Below are positions 43,816 to 54,538 of a DNA stretch of 64,000 bases, one piece after another; positions within the stretch are counted from its first letter, which is position 1, and the number at the start of each line of letters is the position of its first letter. The notes beneath the pieces are model-generated. The model made no database searches. It worked only from the letters and a program-made list of their open reading frames with translations, and was not told the origin of the DNA. The DNA lies in the NCBI GenBank assembly GCA_001430745.1, contig KQ481971.1, positions 372,304 through 436,303 of the forward strand, in the 5' to 3' direction. A program made the position numbers and the translations under genes. This DNA is from Auxenochlorella pyrenoidosa. Its lineage: Eukaryota > Chlorophyta > Trebouxiophyceae > Chlorellales > Chlorellaceae.

Positions 43816-46005
43816 ATGCACCCAAGCGCCCGCCCCTCCTGCAGGTCTGCAGGCGCAGATGTGGAGGAGGCGGTGCCACCGGCGACAGCCGGCCCACCCA
43901 GCATTTCTGGGCTGGGCAGCGCAGCAGGGGCACCGGAGCCCGCCATTCCCGCCGAGCCTTTTGAGCTGGATGATGACTTCTCGGGCCTGGCATGTGCAGA
44001 GGTGGGTGGGCCGGCAAGCGGGGCCTGCAGCGGCAAGAGCGAGTGAGCTGCAGACTCAAGTCAGTTGGTGCTGCCGCCCTGGTGCCGCCCCCCTTTGTGC
44101 TCATTGCTGTCAGGAGAACAGTGTGTCGTGCGATGCTACCGAGCACGGCTGCCTGGTGTCAGCTCAATATCTGCTCCTGTCCAACACCTGAGGACAGGAG
44201 GGCAAGCACGAGCCTGCGCCATGCCAGGCGCCTCCCCTGGTTGAAACCAGGCTCACATCTGCTCAGCGGCCGTTGAGCTGCCGGTGCGCTGCCGTGGCGG
44301 GTAGTTGCTGGCTAGCTTTTGACCACGTCCCCCTGCGTGGACCGCTGCGTGCGCCCCGCCCGCAGGGCCTCATGACGGTGGCCGGCTTTGGCAGCCTGCT
44401 GAGCGAGGCCAGCGCGCGCAGCACCTTCCCGCAGCTGCGCAACTTCCGGCAGGGGCGGCTGCGCGGCTGGCGGCGTGTGTTTGCGCACCAGGTGGGCGCG
44501 CGCGGGGGCCGCGCCGCGGCCCAAGCGGTGCAGCAGGCCTGCAGGGCTGCCGTGCCTGGCAGGCTGCGTGCATGCGACACGCATGCATGGCGCTGCCCTG
44601 CGTTGCAGGGCGGGGCGCGTGCGGGTGCACGCCCTGCTGACCAACTCCAGCGCTGTAAGGGGCACGGCAAAACCGCAAACATCGCGCTGCTGTCGTGTCC
44701 TGCTGCAGTGCGAGATCTTCTTTGCCCGGGGCATTGCACGGCCAGAGACGCGAGAGGTGGGCAGCCACCCCCCTGCTGCACCTCCCTCTTACCTTCTGTC
44801 TTGGGCTGCCACATGCCTAGGCGGCTGGTCCCCTGCCCTGCCTCTAGGCCTCATCGGGGGCCAGCGGCACGTGGGCAGCCTGCTCTTGGAGAGCGCTGCA
44901 GCTTCTTTCAATGTAGAGCACGGCAGATGGCACCCCGCCCACTGCGCCTGCGCGCCTGGTCTCTGGGTCTGCAAGCCTGCGTGCCCCACCGCCCTGTGCT
45001 CTGTTGTTTGCGCCGCAGGTAAGCAGTTTGAGTGTGGAGGAGCACCCGGACTCTGAGATTGTGGTGTCGCTGTTCGAGGTGGAGGCCACTCCCGCCAGCG
45101 TGGCCGCCTTCATTGAGCGCGAGCACGAGTTCAGGTGGGTAGGTGGGAGGGGGTGGGGTGGGGGTGGGGGGTGGGGAGTGAACTCCTTCCCCCACGGGTC
45201 GGTGCCTGGGAGCCCGGCCCTGAAGTTGCATGCATGCAGCACGCGGGGATGCTGGCACGCACACAGGCCTTCTGCCTGCGCCCGCTGCCTGCAGGTTTGT
45301 GGCCGTCGAGCCGCTGCACTCCGACAGCGGCCGGCCCCTTGGGCGGCGCGCCGTGGTGTGCGCCCGCTGGGATGACGCCTCGTATCGCCAGCGGCGCTGC
45401 CCGCCGCACGAGTGGCAGCGCCGGTATGGCGAGCACGGCGTCGAGCGCATTTGGACGTGAGTGGCGATTGAGGGTTGAGGGCAGGGAATAGGTTGTGAGG
45501 AGGGCCTGTGGGGCTGAGATGCGGGCCTGGGCACGCATCCATCGAGGCCTGCAGAAGCAGCAGGGCTGCAGCTGATCGCTTGTCGTGGGGCCATGCATAT
45601 GCACAGGACGGGATGATGGCCGGCTTAGCCAGAGGCATCATTGAGAGTGGTACCGCGGAGCGTGCCCGCGTCCCCTACCCAAAGGGGCCCCTATTTTCGG
45701 GGCAGGAATCCAGCGGGAGCTTGAGGTCGGGACGTGACACAGCTGGGCCACCCACGCCTCCTTCTCATCACCACCCCCGCTCCCTTTGTCTGCCTGCCTG
45801 CAGGGACGATGTGCTGCCGTGCCGTGTGTACCTGCGGCACTGCGTGCTGGCGGCGCAGCGCCTGGGCCCGGCCGCGTTTGAATCTTTTCTGGATGGGACA
45901 TATCTTGCGGATCGCGTCACCACTGTGCGGCAGCACCTTGCCGCAAACCCAACGATTCTTCAAGAGCTGCCGCCGCCTTCCTTGATCGGCCGTTACAGCG
46001 GGTGA
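43816..46005 (+). CDS. Conserved plant/algal protein with a gamma-glutamylcyclotransferase-like domain
   Basis: Seven exons, 43816-44001, 44114-44155, 44366-44491, 44709-44756, 45019-45134, 45295-45456 and 45804-46005, give 293 residues. After about 75 disordered residues comes GLMTVAGFGSLLSEASARST, in which GFGSLL occupies the place of the GYGSL loop of the GGCT/AIG2 fold. Blocks conserved in land-plant homologues of unknown function follow: FPQLRNFRQGRLRGWRRVFA, IFFARGIARPETREVSSLSV, AFIEREHEFRFVAVEP (Glu-rich candidate active-site region), VVCARWDD, RYGEHGVERIW, DDVLPCRVYLRHCVLAAQRL, FLDGTYLADRVTTVRQHL. GGCT enzymes turn gamma-glutamyl peptides into 5-oxoproline; whether this member is catalytic is not known to me. 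A TGTAA signal lies 133 nt downstream. Confidence 0.75.
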
Positions 46006-46536
46006 CCTGGCCAGACGGCGGGAGAGCCGGCAGCTCCTGCCGCACCAGCAGGGGCAGCAGGTGCCGCCCTGGTGAGAATCAAGAGGATTGTCACACCTAG
46101 CCAGGTTTCTCAGCCCTGTTTCCTGTCCTCAACCCAGTGTAATGCTGCTGGCAGTCAGACAGCGTGCTGTATCTGGCTTAGCTAAGGGCTGTGTGAGGTT
46201 GGGCAGATAGGATGTGTGGTTGTGGGCCCTCCAGCTAGGCGCTGTGACTGACCCTCCGCCACGCTGCGCTGGGACCCCAGGTCCCTTGGGCGGGAACGCT
46301 TTTTTGCGATCTGCTGCTGTCCATCAATCTTCGTTCCCTCTCTCTCTGCTATTTCGTATATTTTCTGCACTTTTCACAGCCGCCTGGGCCGGTGACAGCG
46401 TCTTGGTCTGGAGCGCTCCTAGCTGGGCTTCGCCGTCTCCTCGCTCGGGTGCGCCAACCGCCAATCGAAGACCCTCAGACACCATCTTTTGGTATCGTCT
46501 GCGAGCTGACAGCCCCACCGGTGCTCTGCAGGCACT
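46006..46536 (+). other. Intergenic region with the GGCT-like gene's polyadenylation signal
   Basis: It contains a TGTAA at 46138 and then a pyrimidine-rich stretch that should be the promoter/5' UTR of the next gene. No other feature was recognised. Confidence 0.4.
46138..46142 (+). terminator. TGTAA polyadenylation signal of the GGCT-like gene
   Basis: It lies 133 nt after the stop codon, on the coding strand. Confidence 0.6.
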
Positions 46537-48840
46537 ATGCACCTTGGCGACTTCGACGCCCTCCTCTGCAAGGCGGCGGCGGCGCACGCAGCTGGTTCCC
46601 AGCAGTCTTGCACAGGTGAGGCAGCGACGCAGAGGGCGTGGGTCCCCGCCAATTTCAAGTGGCGCCATCGGATGTCCCGTCCGGCCTTCGCGCACGCCTG
46701 CAGCGCCGGCCGCTCCCTGATTTCAAGCTCGAGTTGCTTCTTGAACGGCCTGGTGGGCCGTACCCTAGTGCATTGTCGCCTGCCGCCCGGCCCGGGCTTC
46801 CCGCCACCGCGGGCCCTGACCTTCGGTCGGCAGCTCTTGCCGGAGCTCCCAGACCTCCGCTTGGGTCCTAAAACGCCCAAATTTCGCTGTGCATCAAATC
46901 GCCTCTCGACCGAATCGGCGACCTGTAAGCTTACCTTTGCTGGACCGCCGGTCGTCACGTGCGCCGCCACCGTCTCCCCATTCCCCCTTGCCCTGCAGGG
47001 GCCGACTCCCACTGCACCGTCTTCCTGGTGAATGAGGTTGTCAACGCGAGCGGAGGGCGCACTGGGTGCTTCCTCTACCGTGGCAGCCTGCTCACGCCGG
47101 CGCCGCGCTCGCGCACCCCCGACTGCTACGCCCTGCGTCGCGCCGCCGAGCCGGGCCGGGCCAGCCTGCTGGACGACCAGCGCGTTGTGCCGCAGCAGGG
47201 TGCTGCTGAGGAGCTGTGCTGGGCGGAGCTGGAGGGCCAGGAGCTGACCCTCTACCTCAGGTGGGCGGGTGGGCGGGGCCTGGCAGCTGCCCGCAATTCA
47301 AATCAGCGCGTTGGAGGGTTGGCGGGTGGGTGGGGCCTGGCAGCTGCCCGCAATTCAAATCGGCGCGTAGGAGGGTTGGCGCGGCACGCTGTGAAGCTGC
47401 CCGGCCTTGAGGCCCCGCCCGCGTGCGCAGCCCTGAGGCCCCGCCCCCATGCTCTGCCCTGCAGCTACGAGGAGGCCTCCCCCAAGATGAAGCGCCGCGT
47501 GGAGGCGGCCGGCACCCCGGCGGCGCCCTGGCGCGTGGCCCTGCGCGACGCCCGGGACGACCTGGTGTTCAGCCTGCGCGGCCTGCCGCAGAGCGTGCAG
47601 GCAAGCGCGGGGGCGGGCTCGAGTGCAGGGGTGCAGCAGTGGGCCGGGGCGGGCTGGGGTGGACGGCTGGTCATGTGTTGGTGCACGGCCCCTGCTGCCT
47701 GTGAGAGCAGGCAGGCAGGTCGGCGGTCGATTGTGCTGACACGCAGCTGTTTTGTGGTGCGGCTGGATGAAAGGCACTTGCCCACCCGCCCGCCCTCAAT
47801 ACCCACCCTCAACCGCCTCTCCTGGCCCTTGTCACCTCTTCACCAGTCCGCCACCTTGCCCCTGTTCCCCATGCAGGTGGATGAGGAGGCTCGGCTGGCG
47901 GTGTGGGGCTCGCAGGTGGCGATTGCCTTCCCCTCTGCAGGTGCGTTGCAAATCCACCCACCCCTCTCCTGCCCTCTCGAATTGCCTGCCAGCCTGGAAC
48001 AGTCTGCCCTCCACATGGCAGCAGCTGCTCCAATGCCAGGGCGCCCGCAACTGCATGACACGCTGCGCTGCAGCCCTCCCAGACGAATACCAGTTGGCGG
48101 GTGGCAGCTTCCGCGGCAGCCGCCCGCACTGCTGCTTGGGTGCACGCGCCTGCCACCTGTACGCCTGCATGCCGCTGCCTTTGCCACACAAGTCGAGCTG
48201 TGCATGCAATCAGCTGGCAGATGGCACCGCTCACCTCCACCCCTCCTACCCGCCTCCCCTCGTCCTTGCTCTGCTGCAGAGGACGCGCGGGAGTTTGCCC
48301 AGCGCCTCTGCGCTGTGGCGGTGGAGCGGCGCAGCCTGGCTGGCTCGCCGCAGGCCGCCCTGCAGGAGGCGCACGCCGCCGAGCAGCGCCTGCGCGGCTC
48401 GCCGGCCGTCATAGCTGCCAAGGCAGCCGCCGTGCCCACCACCTCTGCCCAGGCGCTGTCCCCGGCCTCGCCCGACCTGCTCGCCGCCCTGCCCCGTGTG
48501 GGCTGCAAGCGCCCCGCCGCCACCCTCCCACCTCAAACCCTCATGACGCCTGCTGTCAAGGTGGGGACATGAGCACACCTGGAGCCGCCTGTGCAGCGCT
48601 GCGCTTTGTGGGGGCTTGCGCGACTTGCCCTGTGTGCAGGGCCGCAAGCCTGGCTTGGCCGCGGGGCCGTGCCTGCCCTGCCTGCGCTGCCATCCATGCA
48701 GCGACCAACCTTCCGTTCACACCGCAACGCACTGCCCGGTCCCTATACCAACACCTGCCTCGCGCCTCTTTTCCCTGCAGCCTCGTCTCTCCAGCGCTGC
48801 TCTGGTCACGCCAGCATGCGCTGCTCAGCTGTTTGCGTGA
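46537..48840 (+). CDS. Unrecognised protein, 293 aa, N-terminal globular domain plus helical/disordered tail
   Basis: Six exons, 46537-46615, 46999-47260, 47465-47600, 47877-47940, 48280-48560 and 48781-48840, with closing phases; the third intron has a GC donor at 47601. Residues about 1-180 look like one folded domain: MHLGDFDALLCKAAAAHAAG, SHCTVFLVNEVVNASGG, LLDDQRVVPQQ, ELCWAELEGQELTLYLRSYE, WRVALRDARDDLVFSLRG, ARLAVWGSQVAIAFPSAEDA and REFAQRLCAVAVERRS. The alternation of short strands ending in one C-terminal helix recalls PH-like or EVH1-type folds, but I cannot name it. The tail (SPQAALQEAHAAEQRLRG... onward) is helical and then Ala/Pro rich, ending TPACAAQLFA. The last exon is short and could be mis-modelled. 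No TGTAA occurs for about 2 kb downstream. Confidence 0.65.
47269..47383 (+). repeat. Two tandem copies of a 57-bp unit inside an intron
   Basis: The segment starting TGGCAGCTGCCCGCAATTCA at 47281 recurs at 47338 with two or three substitutions. It lies in the intron that begins at 47261. Confidence 0.85.
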
Positions 48841-51425
48841 GCGGGAAGGCCCCACCCCCAACAAGCACTGCCATAAAGGTGAGCACCCGCCGAGGCATCG
48901 GGCCAATGGGTTGGGCTTCAGCCTGTGGTGGCGACTTTGTTTGACCCGCAGGACAGCCGATTCTCGGCGGCTGTGTGGGGCAGCACTTGATTGCCAAGTC
49001 CTGCTGCCCACATACACCTCTCAGCAGCCACACATGGCCTGCAAGTCACTAACCTGCCAACTCTCTGTCCCCTTGCATGCAGTGGTCCTGCATTCTTTCC
49101 ACCTGAACTCAGTCCTGCCGCATCTGCCTTCCACCTGCGCTCTACACAAGTGCACGGTGTGCGTTGCACCCCGCTGCGCGCCCGCCGCCCTGCGCCCCAC
49201 CCTCTGCTCTGGCCCGCTGCACAGGCAGCAAGTGCCTGGGGCACTTTCATTCAGCACTGCTCTCACCGCTCGGCAGCAACCCCCTTTCATGGCGCGGCAT
49301 CTGCCCCCAGCAGCCGCGATCCACACCCTCTCTCTTTTCCCGCTTGCCTCGGGTCGCAAGCCCAATGAACGAGATATTCTTTCCCACCTTCCCTTCCCCC
49401 GTCGTGCTGCCGCGCTCATCGACTGAGCGCCACGCACGCCGCGTCTGGTACCTCTCTCTCTCCCTCAGAAAGCACCCGCTCTCAACCTAGGTATGAACCC
49501 CCGCTAGGCTAGCATAGCTCAAGAGCCCCCCCGGTTTTCAAAAAACGCTCAACCAGTCCCAGACGGCCACGCCCACCAGCATGTCGGCGCCCCTCCCTGG
49601 GTGCTGCACCTCGCCTGCGGCGTGGCCACCTGTTCATTAGCACAGACTCATGCGCTGTCACCCCACCCCACCCGCCCGCCACCTGATCCTCACAGATCAT
49701 CCTGTCCCCACCTTGCGTCCCTTGTCCTGCTGCGCGTACTCCCCACAGTGCTGTTTGTTCTCATTCTTGTTCCTGGGATTTTGAGGGCACCTGCCCTCTG
49801 GCCTCTCTGTCGCGTGCTCCCGCCCCACTCACCCGTGTGCCCGTGCCTCGCCGGCAGTTGATGCCGCAAATGAGCCTCCCCATTTCTGAAACGCCTGATC
49901 GCTGAGAACTCGATCCCACCCCAAGCAGCCCCTCGTCCTGCTTGATTGTGCCCCCTGTCTTCGTGGTGCCAGGCCCTCCCCCTTTGCCGGTGATCTTCAC
50001 GCCTCTGTTGGTGCCCAAATCTGTCCTTCGCTCCAGCCCACCGTGGAGTGCCAAGCTGCCGCTACGCCTCCCGTCTTCCATTAGCGGTTGTGTCGTACGT
50101 CTGCCCATTGAACCCCCAACCCCAGCGGTGCGCACCCTGGGGCTGCCCTGCCCACCTCCCTCAGCCCCACCCTGCACTGCGCCGGGACTGAGTGCCCGGC
50201 CGCTTCCCACCCAAACCAGAATGTCCCCACACGTTTCTGAAAGCGCATGAGCCTACCTCCAAACAGCCAACCTCCCTTGCAATAGAGTAGCCGTAGATTA
50301 GGCAACCCTCACCCCCTTGCTGCGCAGCATGCAGCGGCACGGCCCGTGCCGCGGTGCCCTGAGCGCCCTTCCTTCCCCACCACCCGCTACCTCTCCGTTT
50401 GCACCCTCTGTTTCACCCCTCCGTTCGCACCCCTCTCTCTCTGGCCAGGATACCGCAACTCATTTGATTGATTGCACCCTGACCCACCTAAGCCCTTTGG
50501 TACGCCGGTGCCATGTCCCTTTGGTCGTGGCCAGGCCGGCCCTGCTCCCTCCACCCTTCCCTGTTTGCTTGCGTGCCGAGACGCCAGCCTGCTTTGCCCT
50601 CCACCCGCCTGAGCACTGTCGTTTTTGCACGAGAAGAGATAGGCTGCTGGCCTGTGTTCACGTTTTCTGACACTCGTGCGCCTCTGCCCGCCCTGTCCCC
50701 ACCCATGTGCCAGAGTCGCACTGCCCCTTGCACTTGCACTTCTCACACCGGTCCCTTTCGTTTGCCCAGCCATCGCTGCGGCAGCCCCTGGTCCTAACCT
50801 AGCATCCGCTGATCGACCTCGACGCTGTCCTTACTCTCTGCTACAGCCTCGTTCACTACTTGGCGCCAGCAAAAGTTTTTGCACTAGATGACGTTCTGTA
50901 AGCCTTGTGTTGCTTGGTCAACAGGAGCATGTTGCAGGCTGGTGGCATGAGCAGCGTTGCCGGTCAGCTCGAGGGATGGGACGGAGGATGACCCCTGACC
51001 CTTCATCACTCCTTGCCAGCTTGACATCAGCGCCCGACTCGGGTTAGGGGAGTGAACGGACGATGCGGTGGGAGGCTGGCGGCCTCACATCTGAGCTTCA
51101 CTGCACCTTCCTCAACTGCCCTTGCCGCGGCGGCGGCGGTGGCTACAAAAGCAACCCAAATTGCCCATGGAGCTCATCTGTCAAATAAGAGCCCACCCCC
51201 CACAAGAGCCGCGCCGCCTCGCACTTCGAGCTCCAGGTGCCACAGCCAGGCAGCCTGCGATACTGCGTGGTTGCACCTCAGAACCTTTGCGAAGCCCGAT
51301 CCTGCTCCCTCTGCGCTGTCGGAAAGCCGCAGGCAGCAGTTGAGCAATGCTCACCACCAGGCTGCTGCCACCGCCACCGCCTTGCCTTGCAGGTCGTCTG
51401 CCCCACTCGCCAACAAACCGCAAGC
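48841..51425 (+). other. Long C-rich, G-poor intergenic region without recognisable genes
   Basis: About 2.6 kb with no open frame of coding character on either strand. From roughly 49.2 to 50.8 kb the forward strand is visibly rich in C and T and poor in G. A forward TGTAA at 50897-50901 could end a very long 3' UTR or an unrecognised transcript. An acceptor-like CCTTGCAG just before 51392 suggests a 5' UTR intron for the following hemerythrin gene. Confidence 0.45.
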
Positions 51426-53274
51426 ATGGTGCGCAAGGTGCAGCCCACCGACTACTCTTCCACTTGGAAGCATGCCCTGGAGCACGACGGGTAAGCCGCC
51501 GCTGGGTGCTGCTCTTGCCGCATTGCAGCGTCGCTGCTGCATGGTGCTTGCCATGCGTTCCATTCCATTCTGCACAGCAGCGCCCACGACTGCGCACCTA
51601 ATTTGTCAAGCCGTCTGCCCCTCTGCGTCGCCTGCCCTCCCTGCTACAGCTGGTACCGTGCGCACGATGCGCTGCGCTCCGACCTGGCAGCCCTGCAGCA
51701 GATGCTGGGCTGCTTCCGGGCGCAGCTGGGCGCGGGGCGCGCGCTCTCGCGGGCGCAGGCTGCCGCCGCCGCGCGCTTCCTGGCCGCGCACCTCAAGTTC
51801 CTGCACCACCACCACCATGCTGAGGACGACATCGCGGTGCCTTACCTCAAGACGCGCTGCCAGATGCCAGAGAAGATCGCGGCAGACCACGCCCAGCTGG
51901 AGGTGGGAGCGGGTGTGGGGGCCCGGGTGCACGCAGCGCCACTCCCGTGGGTCTGCATGATGCTGTGCGCCAGCAAGGCGCCTGAGAGACCGAGCAGGGA
52001 CAATTGCCGGCTGTGGCTCGGCGGCGGGGAGCATGCGGGGCAGCCTTGCGGGCCCGCCCACCGCCTCGCTCCGCCGTGATGCCTGCCTGCCCTGGCTTGC
52101 GTGCCTGCGCCCGTTGTACGGCCTGCTCCAGGCCCCGCCGCGGGCCCTGCGGCGCCCACTGGGCAAAAGCAGTCGGGCTGCCCTGCCGGCATGCTCGTGC
52201 AGCCCCTGTCCCCACCCTCGTCTGCTGAGCGGCACCCCATGCGCCACTGCAGACACTCCTGGACCGGCTGGAGCAGCAGATGGGCCGCCTGCTGAGCCCC
52301 GACGCGCAGACCTGCGTCCAGCAGCGCCCGCTGCTTGAGGCCATGGCGGTGAGCCTGCTGCGCTGTGCACGGCGCGCTGCGCATGATGTGCAGGCCGTGA
52401 GGCAAGGCCCTGGCATCGCTCTGTCAAGCGGCTTGTGTGCAGCCGGGAGCGTCGAGGATTGTCTGCTGCCCAAGCCCACTCTCAAAGCTCTGCACAGGGC
52501 ACCATTTTCCGCGCATTCTGCTGCCCGTGGGGCGCAGCTCTGACCGGGCCTCCACCCCCCACCGCCTGCCACAGGCCACATTTGCGGAGCTGCACCCGCT
52601 CTGCCTGCGCCACTTTGCCGAGGAGGAGGCCGAGGCGATGGTGCTCATGCGCAGCCACTTCACCCCCGAGGAGATCACCAAGCACGTTGTGTCAAAGGTG
52701 GGGCACAGTGGCCGGGCCGCTTGCTGCTCAGTGCAGTCATGTGCACCAGATGCGCAGCACCGGGCGGCGGGCTGTCGGAGGCGGCAGCTTGGGGCAAGGG
52801 CGGGCGGGAGCGCCGCGCTCAGTGCTGGCGCCACGAACCCCCGCCTCTGCCCCTCGCCATGCTGAGGCTTGCCCTGCTGCCACCGGCCCCTCCCTGCAGA
52901 TCATGCGCGGCATGGACTCCAGCAACGTCGGCGTGTTCCTGCGCCCCATGTCGCGGGAGGAGCGCCGCGCCTTTGCCAAGTGAGGGGGACTTCAAAGCAC
53001 GCCGCTGTCGGAGGCAGGGGCTGGTGGGGAGGTCCTTAGCCTGCAGCAGGCTGTGGTCGTGCCACGCGGCCGAGGGGTGCGCGGAGCCCAGCCGTGCTCC
53101 TGCGTGCAATGCACTGACCTGTGTTGCCTCTCTTTCCACTGGTGGAACCTCTGCAGGCAGGAGGGCATCCCCTTCTTCATCCGCTGGCTGCTCTTCCGCC
53201 AGGCCGCCAAGCACGAGAAGAAGGTGTGGCAGCCCTTTGAGCGCGAGTGCCTGCAGGCCAGCCCCAGCGCCTGA
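51426..53274 (+). CDS. Hemerythrin (HHE) domain protein, copy 1, 244 aa
   Basis: Six exons: 51426-51490, 51650-51902, 52253-52348, 52575-52697, 52900-52979 and 53157-53274. The four-helix hemerythrin pattern of iron-binding residues is visible: His27 in WYRAHDALR, His/Glu in LKFLHHHHHAEDDIAVPYL (five His at 74-78, Glu80), His102 in ADHAQLE, and HPLCLRHFAEEEAEAM in the fourth helix. HHE proteins bind a di-iron centre, and in plants related domains (BRUTUS/HRZ) sense iron or oxygen; this one has no RING or zinc-finger part. The C-terminal 60 residues (FLRPMSREERRAFAKQEGIP...WQPFERECLQASPSA) lie outside the usual fold and are shared with copy 2. If the fifth intron is retained, translation stops at once (AAG TGA at its donor). 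Confidence 0.88.
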
Positions 53275-54538
53275 GCCGCCCTTGCCGCCCCCGCGCTATG
53301 CGGGCCCACCCCTGTGGGCTGCGCGGCGGCCACATCTGCGCCGCATGAACGCATGACCGCGACCAGAAGCACGCCGACTTACATTTTACATGCACCCACT
53401 ACTCTTCCTTCGCGCATGCGGCCACCTGCTGCGCCGTCAATTTTTCGCAAGTGCGTCCAGTAACGACCTGCTGGCCACTTACTCGTCCGCCGTCTGGTTG
53501 CCAAACACCCTCATCTATCCAAAGCATGCAATGAACATGCACTGTTCACCCATCACGTTGTGCCCCCTAGTCTCCAATGCCCTCCATCCTAACGCAACTT
53601 AATGTGTTGATTCGCTGATTCACTGATACCCCTGCACATGTTGTGACAACAATTGACCGGCTCACAAGCTATGCACAAGGGGCAGGCACGTGGCTGCAAA
53701 CGCTGGCGGTTTGCGCACGCGCGGCAGGTGCTGCGGCACCTGTGCCCGGGCTGCCAGAGTGCAGTGCAACGCAGCCAACGCTGAACGCTTCCGTGGGTTG
53801 CAGCAAAGTGCTGAGGGCCTGGCCAAAGCTCCGCTCTTCGCACTCGTGCTCTGGCAAGCGGCTCTTGCACGCTGGCGGCGATGCTGGTCTCACCCCTGCC
53901 CTCCTGCTGGCTGGTTGAAGACCGTGGATAACGCGCTGCACTTGCAGGCATCGACAACTCAGCATGCCATTCCCACGCAGGTGCTTGATGGATAAGCATC
54001 AGCACGAGTTGTTGCATGTGCGAGGCGGCACCGCCGGCACCGCTGCATGCCGCTGCCACCGCCAGGTTAGAAGGAAGTTGAGGGTGGCCTGCAGTACTAG
54101 AGGAGGCCTTGAACTCTTCCCATGCAGTCTTTTAGGCTCACAGGTATCATACTCACTCTGGAGAGGAGTAGCTGGCATTGCTGAATCGTGAAACGCGGTG
54201 AGATTTGTTGAGCAAGCAGCACCCACCACAGAGCTCCAGCTTCACTTCGACTTCCGCCTTGCTGGCAACCCGGGCAAGGACTGTGAAGACTGATTTCAAG
54301 CGGTGAGGCCCTAAGCAACAATCAGAACGCCCGGTCGCACTACAGGCAGGCCGCTCTCAATTCAAACAAAACCCAAGGTGCGCACCCGCAGTGCGCACAG
54401 CTCTCTCGGCATCCACAACCATCCCGTAGAGCTTCCTGAACATTTGTGAAGCAGCGCCGCGCCCTCCTCCTCTCGCGGCGGCCCGAACAAGAGTCGCTGG
54501 CCCTCTGCGCAGGTGTTTTCGCGCTAACGACAGCAGCC
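53275..54538 (+). other. Intergenic region between the hemerythrin copies
   Basis: 1.26 kb with no third hemerythrin fragment, no TGTAA on the forward strand and no open frame I would call a gene. Confidence 0.4.

Noticed and set aside
47261..47464. Coding read-through of the 57-bp repeat in the 293-aa gene
   Set aside because: The frame is open, but the segment begins with GTGGGC, ends in CCCTGCAG and joining the flanks restores LYLRSYEEASP, so it is an intron.
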